A DNA stretch of 64,000 nucleotides from Lathyrus oleraceus (lineage: Eukaryota > Streptophyta > Magnoliopsida > Fabales > Fabaceae), in the NCBI RefSeq assembly GCF_024323335.1, contig NC_066583.1, forward strand, positions 370,079,952 to 370,143,951, read 5' to 3'. How positions within the stretch are numbered: the first letter of the stretch is position 1; each line of letters begins with the position of its first letter. The notes below the pieces were generated by a model. It saw only the letters and a program-made list of their open reading frames with translations. It was not told the DNA's origin and made no database searches. Below are positions 16,036 to 29,062 of this stretch, in pieces. Position numbers and translations under genes: made by a program.

Positions 16036-17663
16036 GAAATTTGATGTTTGAGCTAAACTTCCACCCATTCACATCATATTCAATCAACTAATGGTTGCAA
16101 AAAGATTCAAGTTGAAAACAGTTTTTCATTAATATAGTTGAAAAGGTATAGATAGCATAAATTATGATATTTTCTTCCTTCTATCAAAGAGTACTTTCTC
16201 AAAAACTAACTCAAAATAGCTATTTCATTTTCAACATAAAAATGATTTTTGAGAACTGCCTACACAAAATAGGAAAATTGAGATTTGAAAGGAATTGCTT
16301 TTGGAAGGACCAAGATACTTTGCAGATTGAGATTTTTGATAATTTAACATAAGAATTGGTTAATCAGACATATATCAGAGAAAAAAAAACTAAAACATGG
16401 AGGGAAAAATACTAAAACCTGTAATGAAAACATAATTGGAATTTTATTCCATCAAGTGAACACCAAAAAGGAACAAGCTTGTCAGCACCTTACCATAATT
16501 GGAATTTTATTCCATGAATCTTGAATAAGATCTTACAATTCACTTGTCTAAAAATTTATTGAATTTCAAAATAGAAAGGAAGTCAACATAAAAATAAGGT
16601 CTTACAATTCTGGAAAGGCACTCATAACATGTTGTTTGTATACAAGATAAATTACAAACAACTCAAAACATTGATATATAAGTATACAAATGTCAAAAAA
16701 TGGATTTAAATAATAAACAACAAATAGCAGGCATTTGATCAAACATGTGGGGTGTGTTTGAAAATGAATGAGGAATAAGTGGTGAATAAGGAACGCCAAC
16801 AACAATTTGAATTATCAATCTGAAGATACCTCAAATTTTTAGTGCTACAATGTTGAGAAGATAGGAAGAAGAATTAAAATCTGATTAATGGTGTACCAGC
16901 TGAACTGCATAAATGTGTGTTTGGCTTTTATTGAAGAATGAGGATCTTTTTATAAATGATTTTAATATTATATATTTTATGTTAAAAAAAATATTTAAAA
17001 TATTTATCAAAAAAATTAAATAAATAATTAATTCAAATATTTGAGTTAGATCAACTAAATTGATAGTTGTTTGTGCAAAAGTATTCAATTGAGTATAGAT
17101 TACATTCTTTTTATTCACTTTTATATGATAAAATTGGTGATTAAATTACTAAACTAAAAAACAATTAAATTTGAAATTTTATTGAGTATTTCAATAATCT
17201 AGTAGGACTATTTTTTAATGTTAAAATTTAAAGTTGTTTTTGAATATTTTTTTCATAAAAATTATTTTTAAAATATATCTTTCTTAAAAGTAATCCGATT
17301 TGTTCTGATAACGAACATTTAAGTTGGACTATCATGAATATTCCAAACTCACAAAATACCAATGACCTTGATCCGTTCATTTATTGTCATGTGGGATGTA
17401 CGAAGATGACTTATATAACGTTTCACAATATTGAACATGTGTTAGACATGTGGACTGTCTTGATAGATACTTAGATATCATCAGAGATGAGTCACGTACC
17501 ACACTCTTTGATAGAGCGGGGTCATGTGAGTCAAGGACGAGAAAGTAGCCTCAAGACTTTGTGCATTTTGCTAAGTCACAAAGGACTTTATATATCCACC
17601 TTAAGGGCTATGCTAAATCATCACCTTTTTACACACTACTATCTCAGACTTTTTATTTGATAG
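16036..17663. other. AT-rich intergenic spacer
   Basis: No gene or RNA recognised. A short duplication, CATAATTGGAATTTTATTCC, occurs near 16431 and 16493. The last 350 bp (from about 17300) are richer in GC and contain CTTTATATATCCACCTTAAG, which resembles the promoter part of an LTR, but I found no second copy to test this. Confidence 0.5.
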
Positions 17664-18660
17664 TGTCGCGTCGCGAAATACTCGAGCGCATCGCACGCTC
17701 GAAATACAACAGAGTCGCCATTGAACTTTATTTATTCTAAGAGAAGGGAAAACCCAAAGGAAAGAGACAAAGGGTAAAAGAGTCGATTATGTAAGGGGAA
17801 GATATTAGCACCTCTCACATTTGTTGTACTCAACGGGAACCATTTTGATTGTTCTTTGTGCATATGGGTGTTATTATCTAAAGGTTACTTGTGTTTGGTT
17901 TTAATTAAGGAAAAAAATAAGTTTTTAATTAATGTGCTCGTCATGGTTTCAAAATTTTGTACCTACGTATTCTCATTGTGCAATTAGAAAATCAGAGCTC
18001 CGTAGTTCGTGGGATAGAAAATGAGTATTTGTTGGTTGATTTTAGGGAACGATGTTATAATCGTATCATAGAAGTGTTTTGACGTTAGTTGTTTGATCCT
18101 GGTTCAGATGTTCTAAGTTGTTAGTCTGACTGCTAAATAATGGATTATAATAGTTCTTTTATGATAAGAAATTGATGTTTGAACAAAGAATTGTAAAAGT
18201 TAGTATCTGAACCAAGGACTGAATTGAAAGTGTGGTGTCAAAACCAAGAACTGAATTGAAAGTGTGGTGTCAAAACCAAGTACTTTAAAAACGATGCCAT
18301 GGCGAAGAGTACCAAATAAAAGTGGTGTCTAAACCAAGAACAGGAAATAAAAGTGGTGTCAAAACCAAGAGGGTGTTTTAACCAAGAACTAGTTGTTAGC
18401 CCAAAGAGATGGGTGTTTTAATCAAGAGATGGTGATTAACCCAAAGAGAGTTTGGGAGAGAAAGATTATGAAATGTTTATGGACGGTGCGAAAGAGATGG
18501 CATAAGAATCTTGTTTTTTTTAGAATGAGACGCATGAATGTATGAATGGATGCATGCAAAAAAAATATTTTTAGTTTCCTGCGGATCCTGAGATTTCATT
18601 TGTTGTTATGAGTAATCATAAAGCTTGAAAATAAAGACAAAAGACCAAACGTTGTGAACA
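17664..18660 (-). mobile_element. Fragment of an Ogre-like LTR (element D)
   Basis: Starts TGTCGCGTCGCGAAATACTCGA. After about 45 bp it has AGAGTCGCCATTGAAC, then TTTATTTATTC, GGGAAAACCC, and AAGGGGAAGATATTAGCACC followed by a TTGTACTCAACGGGA-type block. The same order of blocks starts the other Ogre-type LTRs at 40125, 41502 and 54694, so this is a related LTR end in the same orientation. Only about 1 kb is recognisable. It includes a local duplication GAATTGAAAGTGTGGTGTCA at about 18223-18290. No primer site or target duplication is seen. Confidence 0.65.
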
Positions 18661-18712
18661 AGCCAAAGTACTCATTTTATTCAATTTGAAGAAAGATATT
18701 ACAAGTAATAGA

Positions 18713-19210
18713 TTACAATTGATTTTCCAATTTGGCCCTCTTAAGTTCGGCTCTAAAACCAGTCAACGTGACCTTACAAGAGGCAATAAAATTGTAAACT
18801 TCCCTAGGAGTGTTTTGGGGAATCATTACAAAAAAGGCCATCTTCAATTTCTCAAGAATATCTTCAGTTACTCGATCTGCAAACTCTGCTAGATGAAGGT
18901 GCTTCTCTCCATTCTTGAGCATTTTAGAGAAGATTTTGAATCAACCTTTGATTCCTTCCTTGGATAAGGTCTTGAATGAACGCTTCCCTTTGGTCCAAGA
19001 GGACATCTAGGTGACGGCCTCTACCTTCCCAATAGGAGTTTTCCTCTATTAGTTGATCATAAGAAACCCTATTATAATGGTCTTGATCCCTGAGTTTGTT
19101 GATATCCTTGTAGGTGTTATCCAACTCATGTTGACGTCTAGCGAGTAGGTTTTTGAATTGGCCCTTTATGCATTGTTTTCTTTTTAGATAGTCTTGAGTG
19201 TCTTTGGTTT
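18713..19210 (-). pseudogene. Remnant of an Ogre-type ORF1 protein (C-terminal coiled coil)
   Basis: Two minus-strand frames join with a 1-nt shift at 18923 (TAA A ATG). The first, charged and helix-prone, includes QHELDNTYKDINKLRDQDHY and YWEGRGRHLDVLLDQREAF. The second includes EDILEKLKMAFFVM, NTPREVYNFIASCKV and FRAELKRAK. In my memory of Ogre-type elements, ORF1 products end in a coiled coil with a TPxEVYNFxxxCK-like block, so I assign it there by inference. An internal stop near 19210 and the shift show decay. It abuts the Ogre-A LTR at 19235. Confidence 0.45.
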
Positions 19211-20255
19211 CAGTCTAGAGACTCTTCACATGAGTGTAGCGGTGTATTCGTCACTTTATGATTTATTGATTAAACCAAAAGCAAAGCATACAAAGAATCG
19301 AGTCGCCACCACACTTTTATTTATCCAAAGGAATGGCTAAAAAGCGAACAAAAGCCTAAGAAGTTTTACACATAGAAAACTAATGAAAAGATCAGAGATC
19401 TGGGTAAGGGGTTAATTACGAAATGGGAAGGTGTTAGGCACCCAAAACGTCCTAGGTACTCCTAGGGAGCCCTTTTCACACTTGTTGTACGAAATGTTAT
19501 TTGTTTATGAAATATTTATTGTGCAAACATGGATTGAAGGGATGAGAAAAGAATATACAAGTTATTATTTTTGTGTTTAAACGGATGAACCTGTTGCCTA
19601 CGTACCTTTCCATGGAAGGTAAGGATCAAAACGCCGTAGTTCGGCTAAAGAGATTTCCAAAAATATGAGTGGATTCATTTTAAAACAAAATCCCTAAGGT
19701 CTTTCGTTATCCACGGGAGAAAACTCAACCTTATACAAACAACAAATCCACCATGTGAGAAAAGCTTCAACTTGCTAGTGAGGGGTTAACCCTATAATAA
19801 GCAAGGAAGTCTTACAATTCAATCACTAAGGACAAAAGGTGAGGTTAACATCAACCAACTAGGATAAATCAAACCTATGGCTAATGTATGAAAGCTTATC
19901 AAGAATGGACAAAGCCACAAAACAATTGAATGAGTGAAATTAACCAATTAGGATTATTCACAAAAATGGTCAAAGTATGATTAGAATTCAATTCAAAGAA
20001 GTATTATGAAGATGGAGTTTGAAAATCAAAGGCTTAAGGCCTAGGTTTCTAATTTGAAAAGAGATGAGAATGTTTGCACAATATTTTTTAGGTTTTGGCT
20101 TAGCATGCAAAGATGGAGGTTCAAAGAAACAAAAGGTGGGAGGGTGAGGGAGTGTAAAACTTCTTAGATGTTCACCTCTTGAGATCATATGTAGATGATT
20201 CAAGTGATTCCTTTGGAATAAGGCAACAATGCAAATAAGCAAATGAGCAAAGCAA

Positions 20256-20640
20256 ATGGATACCGGATGCCAATCAATGGACTTATACCAATCTCCTAAA
20301 CAAACATGGATACCGGATACCAATCAATGGATTTACACCAATCTCCTAAAACAAAACATGGATATCAGATGCCAATATATGGACTTATACCAATCTCCCA
20401 AAACAAAAACAAACATGGATACCAGATGCCAATCAATGGACTTATACTAGTCTCCTAAAACAAAACAATGATACCAGATGCCAATCAATGGACTTACACT
20501 AATCTCACAAACAAACATGGATATCGGATGCCAATCAATAGACTTATACCAATCTCCTAAAACAAAACAATGATACCGGATGCCAATCAATGGACTTATA
20601 CTAGTCTCACACCATATCATAGGAACAACTGCCAAGTAAT
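20256..20640. repeat. LTR-internal tandem repeat, about 8 copies (Ogre-A)
   Basis: Units of about 50-55 bp: GGATACCGGATGCCAATCAA, TGGACTTATACCAATCTCC, AAACAAACAT. Eight starts are readable from 20256 to about 20625, the last degenerate. Solo LTR B and both Ogre-C LTRs hold 2-3 homologous units at the same relative place. Confidence 0.9.
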
Positions 20641-21912
20641 GGACTTATGCTTGTCTCCTCCATGGACAAAGCAAAATGCTATAAAGCAAAGTTTATGAAA
20701 TGATATACAAATGATGATGATAAATGCACAAAGGCACACTCAAGCAAATATGCAAAGATGAATCAAGTAAGCAGACAAACAAGTCAATTAGCACACACTA
20801 TATACAATCAATTAGGCTCAAGCAAGGTTAGACTTTACAGTCAACTGGAATGGGGTAATTTGAGCTCTTAACCCTAACATTGAGAGTTAGGGTGAAGCAG
20901 ATGAAATGGAGATGAGGGGCGTGCCTCATAGCTCTTATCCCTGGTCAGGGAGAGCTTTAAACAATAGAATGTGTGGGAGTTCAGAAAGTTGGAACTCTTC
21001 TCCACAAATGATTTGACTCTATAAGATCTTGGGTTAATATCCACAATGCATCAACATGTTATGTGAGCAAAGGGATGACACACTGAATAGTAGGAGATGG
21101 ATTACACATCTCTTTTATCTATCAATTGCCTCATAAGAGGACTTTTCCTGCTTGGCACAAAGATAAATAATCACAAGCATTGCCTCTTAAGGAGGACTTC
21201 AGACAGGTGTCTGCCCACATAACAAGGCAGGTCTTCCAGACTACATGAAGATTAGAGGTTATACCTAAGTGGTTAAGCAACCAAGCAAAATCAAGTTCAA
21301 AGTGAACTTAAAGCAACTTATGTACCTGTGGAAATATCAAACAAATCAGTACAACTATACAAACAAACAACCAACAGTTAATATCAGACAAACAGACAAG
21401 GTTCACAATGTGCAAGCCAAAGGTCAAACTCAAATGAATCAACATCAACCTACAAAACACACAAAAGATTATTAATCAAAGGCAAACATCATTGCTCAAA
21501 TGATGGATCATCAACAACTATGGAACTTGGATGTTCAACCTGAAATCAAAGCTCAAATGTGAGAGGCAAACCACTAGGTCAAAGCCTAGGGTCAAAGATG
21601 GAGAAAAAATTCAAAACAGAAGCTGAAAATTAACATGAATCAACTTCAAACACATCTTGAAACAATCCAAAAGGTCTCACATCAATATCATTAACCAAAA
21701 GTATTTCATGATCAATTGAAGTTCAAGGCAATTTTAAAGCTCAAATGTGATCAACCAGAATGAAAAATCTCAATTAAATCAGAAATGATTCAAAAAAAAT
21801 CCAAGAAAATTCATGAGCATTCACAACATCCATAATATGCATCACACAAAAAAACAGGACAATTGGAGATCATTTGGCAAGGTAAACACATCACATAAGT
21901 TGAACAAGCAAA

Positions 21913-21935
21913 GGTGTGACACAAATTGTCACACC
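21913..21935. other. LTR palindrome GGTGTGACA / TGTCACACC (Ogre-A)
   Basis: Perfect 9-bp arms around CAAAT. The same structure occurs at 43955, 57083 and 60851 in the other Ogre-type LTRs, within otherwise diverged sequence. Confidence 0.85.
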
Positions 21936-23288
21936 AACTTAACATGATCATAAAACAGAAATGACTATTGATAAAAATACCAAATCAACACCAAAATGTC
22001 AAGCAAAGTGTCTAATTTCATCATGCAAATTTTCAGATTCATTGGATTAAAAACCAGCATTTCACAAACGAATAAGCAAGGCAAGGTACAAAATGCATAC
22101 ATGTTCACATGCTCTAGCACCAAATGAAATCCAGCCAAGCACAATTTATGAAAAAATGATCAAAAAATAATAGACAGAATAAGGAATGCAATGCAAAAAA
22201 CCTCATGATTTTTGGATCAATATTCAATTAGATATGAATTTTGTAAGATGAAGAAAAAAATAAAAAATGACATGTGAAGCATGGTATGAATATATTGAGG
22301 GAAAAGAAAAATATATGAAGGCTTTTGAATAAATGGAACCGCGGGGAATCGAACTGGGAAGCAATTCAAATTTGGCGCGCTGAAGGAATGAAACACAGCC
22401 GTTTCATTAATTGACTTGGCCGGTCAATGCACATGTGGCCAAGTCAAAGCGCTACAGGCCAATCAAAACGCTGGCATGGCAACAACCTAGACCAATCACA
22501 CGCTAACCCTAAACAAACACATGCAAGCGCTGGAAACTGAAATCCGCAGGTAAATGGGATGAACTGGCAACAAAATCTGCAACAAAGCTATGCGTTTCCC
22601 AGCTAAATTCGCAGGAAACCTGGAGTTGCTATGAACATGATGAAGATCTTCATCCATGGATTTCCAGAAAAATTCAACACATCCAGAAACAAAAAATGAG
22701 CATATCATTATGTAGATCTTCCATCACACAACAAGAATCCATAAACAATTCATCAATAAACACAAAGACGTGCATGGATCGAAGCAAAGAAGATTCAACA
22801 CCAAAACTTTAAACAACCATATCTCACTCAAAACATCATGGATTTGCACGATTCAAAGCTCAAACTACTCGGCATTAAGAGATCTACAACAATAGCATAA
22901 TAAATTTGAGAAAGGAGAGAATCAATTCATGACCTCTTGAAGAGCAGCTTTGGAATTCGCGTGGTTCAAGGCCTTGCAGTGCTCAAAAGTTCTTCTACAA
23001 TACTTGTATAGATGATTGGAAGAGAAATTGCAGCTCAATTGCACACGATCCTGCCAGAATTTGGATTTGCCATGGATGCTTCAAGCTTCACAAATGCTTC
23101 AATGCTGCACTGTTTTCTTCAACTCCACGTGTAAACCTGCTCAAGAACAACTCAGAAACAAGGATCAAGCAAAAGGAATGGATTGAATGTGAAGAAATTG
23201 CCCGAAAAAAGTGAGAGAAAATTTTGGTATTTTTGATCTAGATCTGAAATTGTGATTGTTGTTTTTGAGAAAACAGTTAGGGTTTTGG

Positions 23289-23295
23289 CTTTATA
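23289..23295 (-). promoter_or_regulatory. Putative TATA box in the Ogre-A LTR
   Basis: The sense strand reads GGAGGTATAAAGCCAAAACCC, about 1.1 kb from the upstream edge of the LTR. Solo LTR B has GGTATAAAGGC at the matching place (62081). This marks the likely U3/R boundary. Confidence 0.6.
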
Positions 23296-24424
23296 CCTCC
23301 TACTAATCACTCCTTAATCATGCTTAAGCTATTGGTTAAGTGGAATTAGCAAAATGGAGTGTAAATGCAAATGGTGGTTTTCACCCTATGCATGAAAATG
23401 CATGGTGAACAGTGCACGAAATCAATTGAATTTCACTTAAAATGCATTTTTAAAATCATTGGTGAAGGCAAAATGTTCAAATAGTTCACCAAATTTGAAT
23501 ATTGAAATTTCCCTCCAAAAATCCATGAATTTGCAAATGATTATGTGATGATAATTGATGAAATGCAATGCAAGATTTGGAAACTAGAGGTCAAAATGAG
23601 AATTTAGCAAAAAGAACCACTTGAATTGGAGCTTTGGTTGGAAAGTTATGCCCATTTGAAGTTCCATGCATAGTTTGCCATGTTTTGATCATATCTCTTT
23701 AACCACACATGAGAAATTGATGATCTTGGACTTTTTGGAAATGGGAGATAAAGATCTACAACTTTCATGTTCAACAAAATTTCATTTGAAGCTTTCTTGA
23801 TGATGTAATTTGAAGTTGAAGTTAGGCTAAAACCTTTCCATTTTTGGCAATTTTGAATTATAGGTCACTTTCTATTTTTGGAAAGTTTTGTCCTGACTTT
23901 AAATTCTTCATTGTGAATGTTTGAAATGTCAAATGAGACTTGTTTGAACATGAATAAAGTATTTCTAATCACTTCCCACCTCCAAATCCACAGTTGACTT
24001 GGCAGTTGACTTTCTAGGCCTCCAGTTGACCTGACAATGTTCTGATGAAATTCAAGCCTCTACCACTTGGGATTTTGCTTCAAAATAACATCATGGTTCA
24101 TATGAACTCTTGATAATGATTATGGGGTCCAAATTCTCAAGAATGGCCATCATTTATTGCTCAATGACTGCCTTTGACTGCTTTGACTGTTGATTGCTTC
24201 ATCTGCAAGACAAGGGTTAGATGACATATTTTTGTACTTTTGGTTAGTGGTAAAAAGAAATGCAATGATATACAAATGCAAAACATGCTTGGTGATCAAG
24301 AACCACTCTCAAAAAGATAACCCACCCATAGGGAAGCAGGCAAGGTGCACAATGATCCTTGAGGCAATGAAATGGTATGATATGATGCCATAAGGGATCT
24401 TAGGGACAAAATTGGGGTCTTACA

Positions 24425-24438
24425 GATGCCCCTATTTA
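24425..24438 (-). other. Ogre-A polypurine tract
   Basis: The sense strand reads TAAATAGGGGCATC immediately before the LTR TGTAAGACC. Ogre-C has TGAATAGGGGCAGC in the same place. Confidence 0.75.
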
Positions 24439-25224
24439 AGGTCATTCTATCCGGAGAAGTGAGTTTTAGAAATCTTCATCTCGACACGGTAGAATGGGCT
24501 TAAATAACAGTAATGAGACAAATTTTGGTCCCTAAGGGACCTCATGATGCAGATGTATGCATGTAAAGACAAACAAAATTCTGTGGGGAATACGGGTCCA
24601 CAAAGAAGAAAGGACGATCCATCGGAGCAATACACTCACCGGGAACAGAGACTCTAACAGGACTCTCATGGGGATAAAAAAAAGAAAAAGAATGCGTGAG
24701 CAGGACACGACTCTGAATTAGGGTAAAACTGACGTAGCGTGAATCAAGACACGACTGGACTGGAGACCTCACTGGGGAGAGAAGGACTCAAACAGGGAAA
24801 AGAAGAATTCCAAAGGAGGACACACCCATTGGAAAGACTCAAGTTGACTCAAATTATCCACAAAGGATACTTCGGATAAAAATCCGGATCGGACTGGGGA
24901 AAAGATTCACACAGAACCTCCCTGCTGGGGAAAATTGCATATATTGGGGAAAACGCCAATACAGCAAAAAGGGTAAAAAAAACACCACAGGAAACTCCAC
25001 TGGAGAAGGTCTAACAAAGAGACTCTCCTGGGGAAGCAACAAAAATGAGGTGTTACCGGTATAAGGGTAACAAACTGAGGAAGAATGAATATTTAAGACC
25101 GGTATAAGGGTGAGAGATATCAATCGACCAAACATCTGAGAGAAACCTGAAAAAGGTACATCAACTCAGGAAAATCTGACTCCACAGGGGACCAAGGTCA
25201 TAATAGGGAGCAGACAGGAAGGAA

Positions 25225-26075
25225 CACCAGGGATACCGGTTACTGGGTATATAATAGGTGACCGACCAAAGCGTGAATTGGTATATATGCCAAAACACTC
25301 ATCATCCGAAAGGAGGGCTTGAAAAAGCAAATCGACTTATAGGATGGACATTCGAATCCGCAACGGGAAAACGAATCTTACTCAGCTGGAGAAACAAACC
25401 CAAAGAGCGCATGAGATATAATATCCATTACCGTCAGAACGTGGATAGTATACTCGCATGAGATATATCATCTATTACCGTCAGAACGTAGACAATATAC
25501 TCGCATGAAAGAGACACCAGGGATACCGGTTACAGGGTATATAATAGGTGACCTACCGAAAAGAGCAAAACGCAAACTTATCAAAGGATGGATATTTGAT
25601 TCTACAAAGAATACGAATCTTACTCCGCTGGGGAAAATCAACAAAGGATTCCAACCAAAGAGTGAAAGAGATATATTATTCATTACCGTCAGAACGTGAA
25701 TAATATACTCGAAAGGAAGAGACACCAGAGATACCGGTTACTGGGTATATAATAGGTGGCCAACCAAAAAGAGAAACAATCGTTACCAACATCAACAGGG
25801 TAAACGAAAGATAACTCACAGGGGATAAATTGCAAGCATCCGGCAATTATCCAAGAGAACAACAAATATTCGATTCCACAAAAGGAACACGAATCTTACT
25901 CGACTGGGGAAACACAACAGGCTTCGACTGAAGAGTGCATGAGATATATTATCCATTACCGTCAGAACGTGGATAACATACTCGCATGGAAAATTATCCA
26001 CAACCAGTTACTGGGTTAAGAAAGGATAAATCAACCGAAAAGAAAGGCATCGGGATACCAAAACTAGGTATATAA
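25225..26075. repeat. Long direct repeats in the Ogre-A 3' region
   Basis: The block GGGATACCGGTTACTGGGTA plus TATAATAGGTGACC starts near 25230, 25519 and 25729, with a weaker copy near 26051. The companion block ATTACCGTCAGAACGTGGAT plus AATATACTCGCATG occurs near 25430, 25478, 25685 and 25958. Spacing is irregular (about 210-290 bp). Confidence 0.85.
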
Positions 26076-26327
26076 AGATGACCAATCAAAGGGAGCAACA
26101 ATCATTACCAACAAAAGGGTAAATGAGAGACGACCCGCTGGGGATGAATTGCATAAACATCAATTATCCACAAGGACTTGCTGGGGATACAACTGCTAGC
26201 AAATGGCAATTACCCAGAAGCAAGGAGGGAGTATCAACATCGAATATTGAATGAAGATAACCACAAAGAATAACCATCATCGGTTAGGATGAACAACAAG
26301 GTTAACTCTGCAAAGGTAGAAATTAGG

Positions 26328-26880
26328 GTTTACAACTATCGAATACGGGGTAGAAGACCAAAACTCTGGCTAAGGATAAAATTGCTAGCAACCGACAATT
26401 ATCCACAAGAAAGCACAGACTCCGTTGGGGATAAAAACCACAACAACATAGGATTTACAACTACCGAATACTGGGTAGAAGACCACAAAATCCACCATCA
26501 ACCAGAATGAACCACAAAGGTTACCTCTGCTAGGGGAAAAGAAAGAGATAGGACTTACAACTACCGAATACGGGGTAGTAGCCACAAGCTATGATGAGGA
26601 TAAAAAGATAGGGTTTACATCTACCGAATATGGGGTAGAAAACCACAACATCCGCGTGGGGAATGAAAGAATCACAATTCCGCACGGGAATCAAAATAGG
26701 GTTTATAACAAACCACAAACTGCTGAGGAGCAGAAAAACTAGGATTTACAACTACCGAAAACTGGGTAGAAAACCAACGTCTCTTGCTGAGGAATAAAAG
26801 GTATATAACCATAAATTCCGCCAAGAGGAGGGAACATAGGACTTACAACTACCGGTATAAGGGTAGAGGCCAAATATTCC
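26328..26880. repeat. Short-spaced direct repeats in the Ogre-A 3' region
   Basis: Six copies of (G/A)G(A/G)(T/C)TTACAACTACCGAATA, followed by (C/T)GGGGTAGAAGACCACAA, near 26330, 26452, 26551, 26612, 26742 and 26838, each followed by a CTGGGGA-type motif. The core CTACCGAATAcGGGGTAG is an imperfect inverted repeat. Confidence 0.85.
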
Positions 26881-28869
26881 GCTGGGGATAAGATGAACTA
26901 TTGCCGGTTACTGGGAAATTCATTCATTTATTCCACAGGGAAACACAAGAAACAGTTGACAAATGCCAATTCAGGATCAAACCGAAAAGACAGACTGAAT
27001 CAAGACTCGTCCTTAATGAGGATATAACTCAATAGGAAGATCCATCCCAATATATGTGTTGGGAGGAAACGGAAGAAACCATCATCCACGAGGATATATC
27101 TCAGTGGGGAATTGTAGAAGGAAAGACAGACACTTTCTGCTTATGGGCTGACTCTACATGGAGAGATTTAAACACCCGACATCTGCTTGGGGAGATCTAT
27201 AGAGAGATCTATATCACCATAGCAGGGAACAACAAACAAAAGATATATGGCAAACAATGCAACATGAATATCTGAATGTTTATGAGTATGCATGAATATG
27301 CGTAATTTATGTTTGATGAATGCTGACAAAACAGACATATCTAACACAAACAGGCCCAGGAATCAAACGCCCGGTACTACACTTCCAGAGGAAAATCCAA
27401 GAAACCCAACTGGAGAGCCAATCTGCTGGAGATCTACATGCTGAAAAGCAAAGATCTGCTGGAAGGCAAAAGATCAGAGATATCACGAAATCACAAAATC
27501 TCTGAGTGATGGATCAACAATCAACCCAACTGGGGGACAGAAAGTCAAAACAGGCATAAACAGCCACAAAGACAAATCTGTTGGGGAAAGGAGAAATCCC
27601 GAGGTATCTGCAGGGAGATCCTCAGTATCAACTAGGAAGCAAAAATTCACTGCACAAGCAAGAACTGCCAAGAAAGCAACTCCAAATAACTCCGTTGGGG
27701 AACAACCCACAAAGGGAGAACAGATCATCCATGTAGAATCTAACTGCACAAGCAACTCTACTGGGAATACTGTCGGCCACTCCATTGGGGAATACACCCC
27801 CTGAGGGAAAAATAGATCACACAAGTAGTTTCTGCAACAAGCCACTCTACTGGGGATCAAAAGCATCAGGAAATCAACCAAATCTTTGGATGATAGATCA
27901 CCAACCGACCCTACTGGGGAAAACCACTCCGGCGGGGATCCTGACTCTGTTGGGGACTCTGGGGAAATCACAACTACAATCCACTATACCACAAATCTAC
28001 TGGTGGTTCAACTGGGGATGAGGAGGAGAGCTGGGGATCAACCACCAAATGCTGATCCTTCCACGAGGAAACCAACAACTGCGGAGGAGGAAAAAACCAC
28101 TGCTCTGCTGAAGGGATTAAGAGGTGAAAACCTCAACAAGCGCTCCGATGGGGAGATATAGCATAAATGCAGTATATCATATCAACAACTCTGCCAGCGA
28201 CTGTGCTGAGGAAAATGATGAAGTACCGGGATATCAACCCACCAACCACTGAATCTTTCAAAAGAAATCACCCATGCTGGGGAGAGACTGCTGCAAGAGA
28301 GGACTGTGAAGTCTATAACCAACACTCTGCTTGGGGAACAACCCCAACAAAAGCTCTGCTTGGGGAACAACCCCAACCAATAAAATCTGGAGAAAGAGGA
28401 CACAACCAAGCCAGGAATATGAACAAATGTCTTACCTGTTGGAAATCATGCCACCCTTGGGAGAGCACTGAGAAATTCTTAGGTATCCTTTTGTCATTGT
28501 GAATGTTCATTTTGTTTAAAATAACAATTTTTTTGAAAAATTTATTTGTTTAAAACAATGACATTTTATCAATTAAAACATGCAAAACATTTGTTGAATT
28601 GAAACAAATAGGAGTGCGAATAATTGGATAAAAGCTCAAATTGATTTGATGGAACGGTAGCCTGCAAATGGCAAGACTCCATAGATTTGTACAAATTTGA
28701 AATCAGTGATATATATTGGAAGAGGGCTACATTGAACATAATGATCCTTTCTCTACCAATTTGAATTTTGACGTATTCGAGGCTTCAGTCGACTGGGAAT
28801 CGAGAATCTCTGACGAACAGACAGCTGCGGAACAGAAAGTCTTGTCAGGATGCAGTTACTTGCCAAATC

Positions 28870-29032
28870 CCTAATTTTTGCCTAGATTGTCCCAGGGTGA
28901 GGTACTCAATCTAGCGGGATGCAAATATTCCTTTTTTTTAGTCTCTAACTTTTGCCTGGATCGCCCTTTCGGGTTCTCCACCGAGACGCTCATTTTTGCC
29001 TAAGCCGCCCTTTCGGGTTTTCAACTTAGCGA
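28870..29032 (-). other. Tandem covarying hairpins, Ogre-A copy (3 modules)
   Basis: Each module reads TTTTGCC, stem, about 16-20 nt, complementary stem, (G)CG(G/A)G. Stems: CTAGATTG (28882-28889) with CAATCTAG (28907-28914); TGGA (28956-28959) with TCCA (28976-28979); CTAAG (28999-29003) with CTTAG (29024-29028). Two loops contain CCCTTTCGGG, itself an inner hairpin. They lie just downstream of the integrase stop (sense strand). Confidence 0.85.
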
Positions 29033-29062
29033 GCTATTCTGTTTTTCTTTGCATTCTGTTTT

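Larger units (their letters stand above)
19235..24424 (-). repeat. 3' LTR of Ogre-A (5,190 bp)
   Basis: Plus-strand ends are TGTAGCGGTGTATTCG and GGGGTCTTACA (TG...CA). It shares ordered blocks with the LTRs at 40125 and 41502: GAGTCGCCACCAC, AAGGTGTTAGGCACCC, the LTR tandem repeat, GCCTCTTAAGGAGGACTTC, GGTCTTCCAGACTACATG, the GGTGTGACA palindrome, and AACTTTCCATTTTTGG. All open frames in it are short and featureless. It carries the putative promoter at 23289. Confidence 0.92.
24439..28450 (-). repeat. Ogre-A 3' untranslated region rich in CTGGGGA repeats
   Basis: A 4 kb region between integrase and the 3' LTR with no plausible protein. At least 25 plus-strand occurrences of (C/T)TGGGGA are scattered through it, many as CCGCTGGGGA, CTACTGGGGA or CTTGGGGAAC. 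The best, GACTCTGTTGGGGACTC (27943-27959), matches the Ogre-C primer-binding site at 16 of 17 positions but on the opposite strand. Open frames here (for example on the minus strand at 27483-27971) change with the repeats and have no domain. Confidence 0.8.

Noticed and set aside
27483..27971. 162-codon minus-strand frame in the Ogre-A 3' region
   Set aside because: It tracks the CTGGGGA repeats, with no domain and poor composition for a protein.
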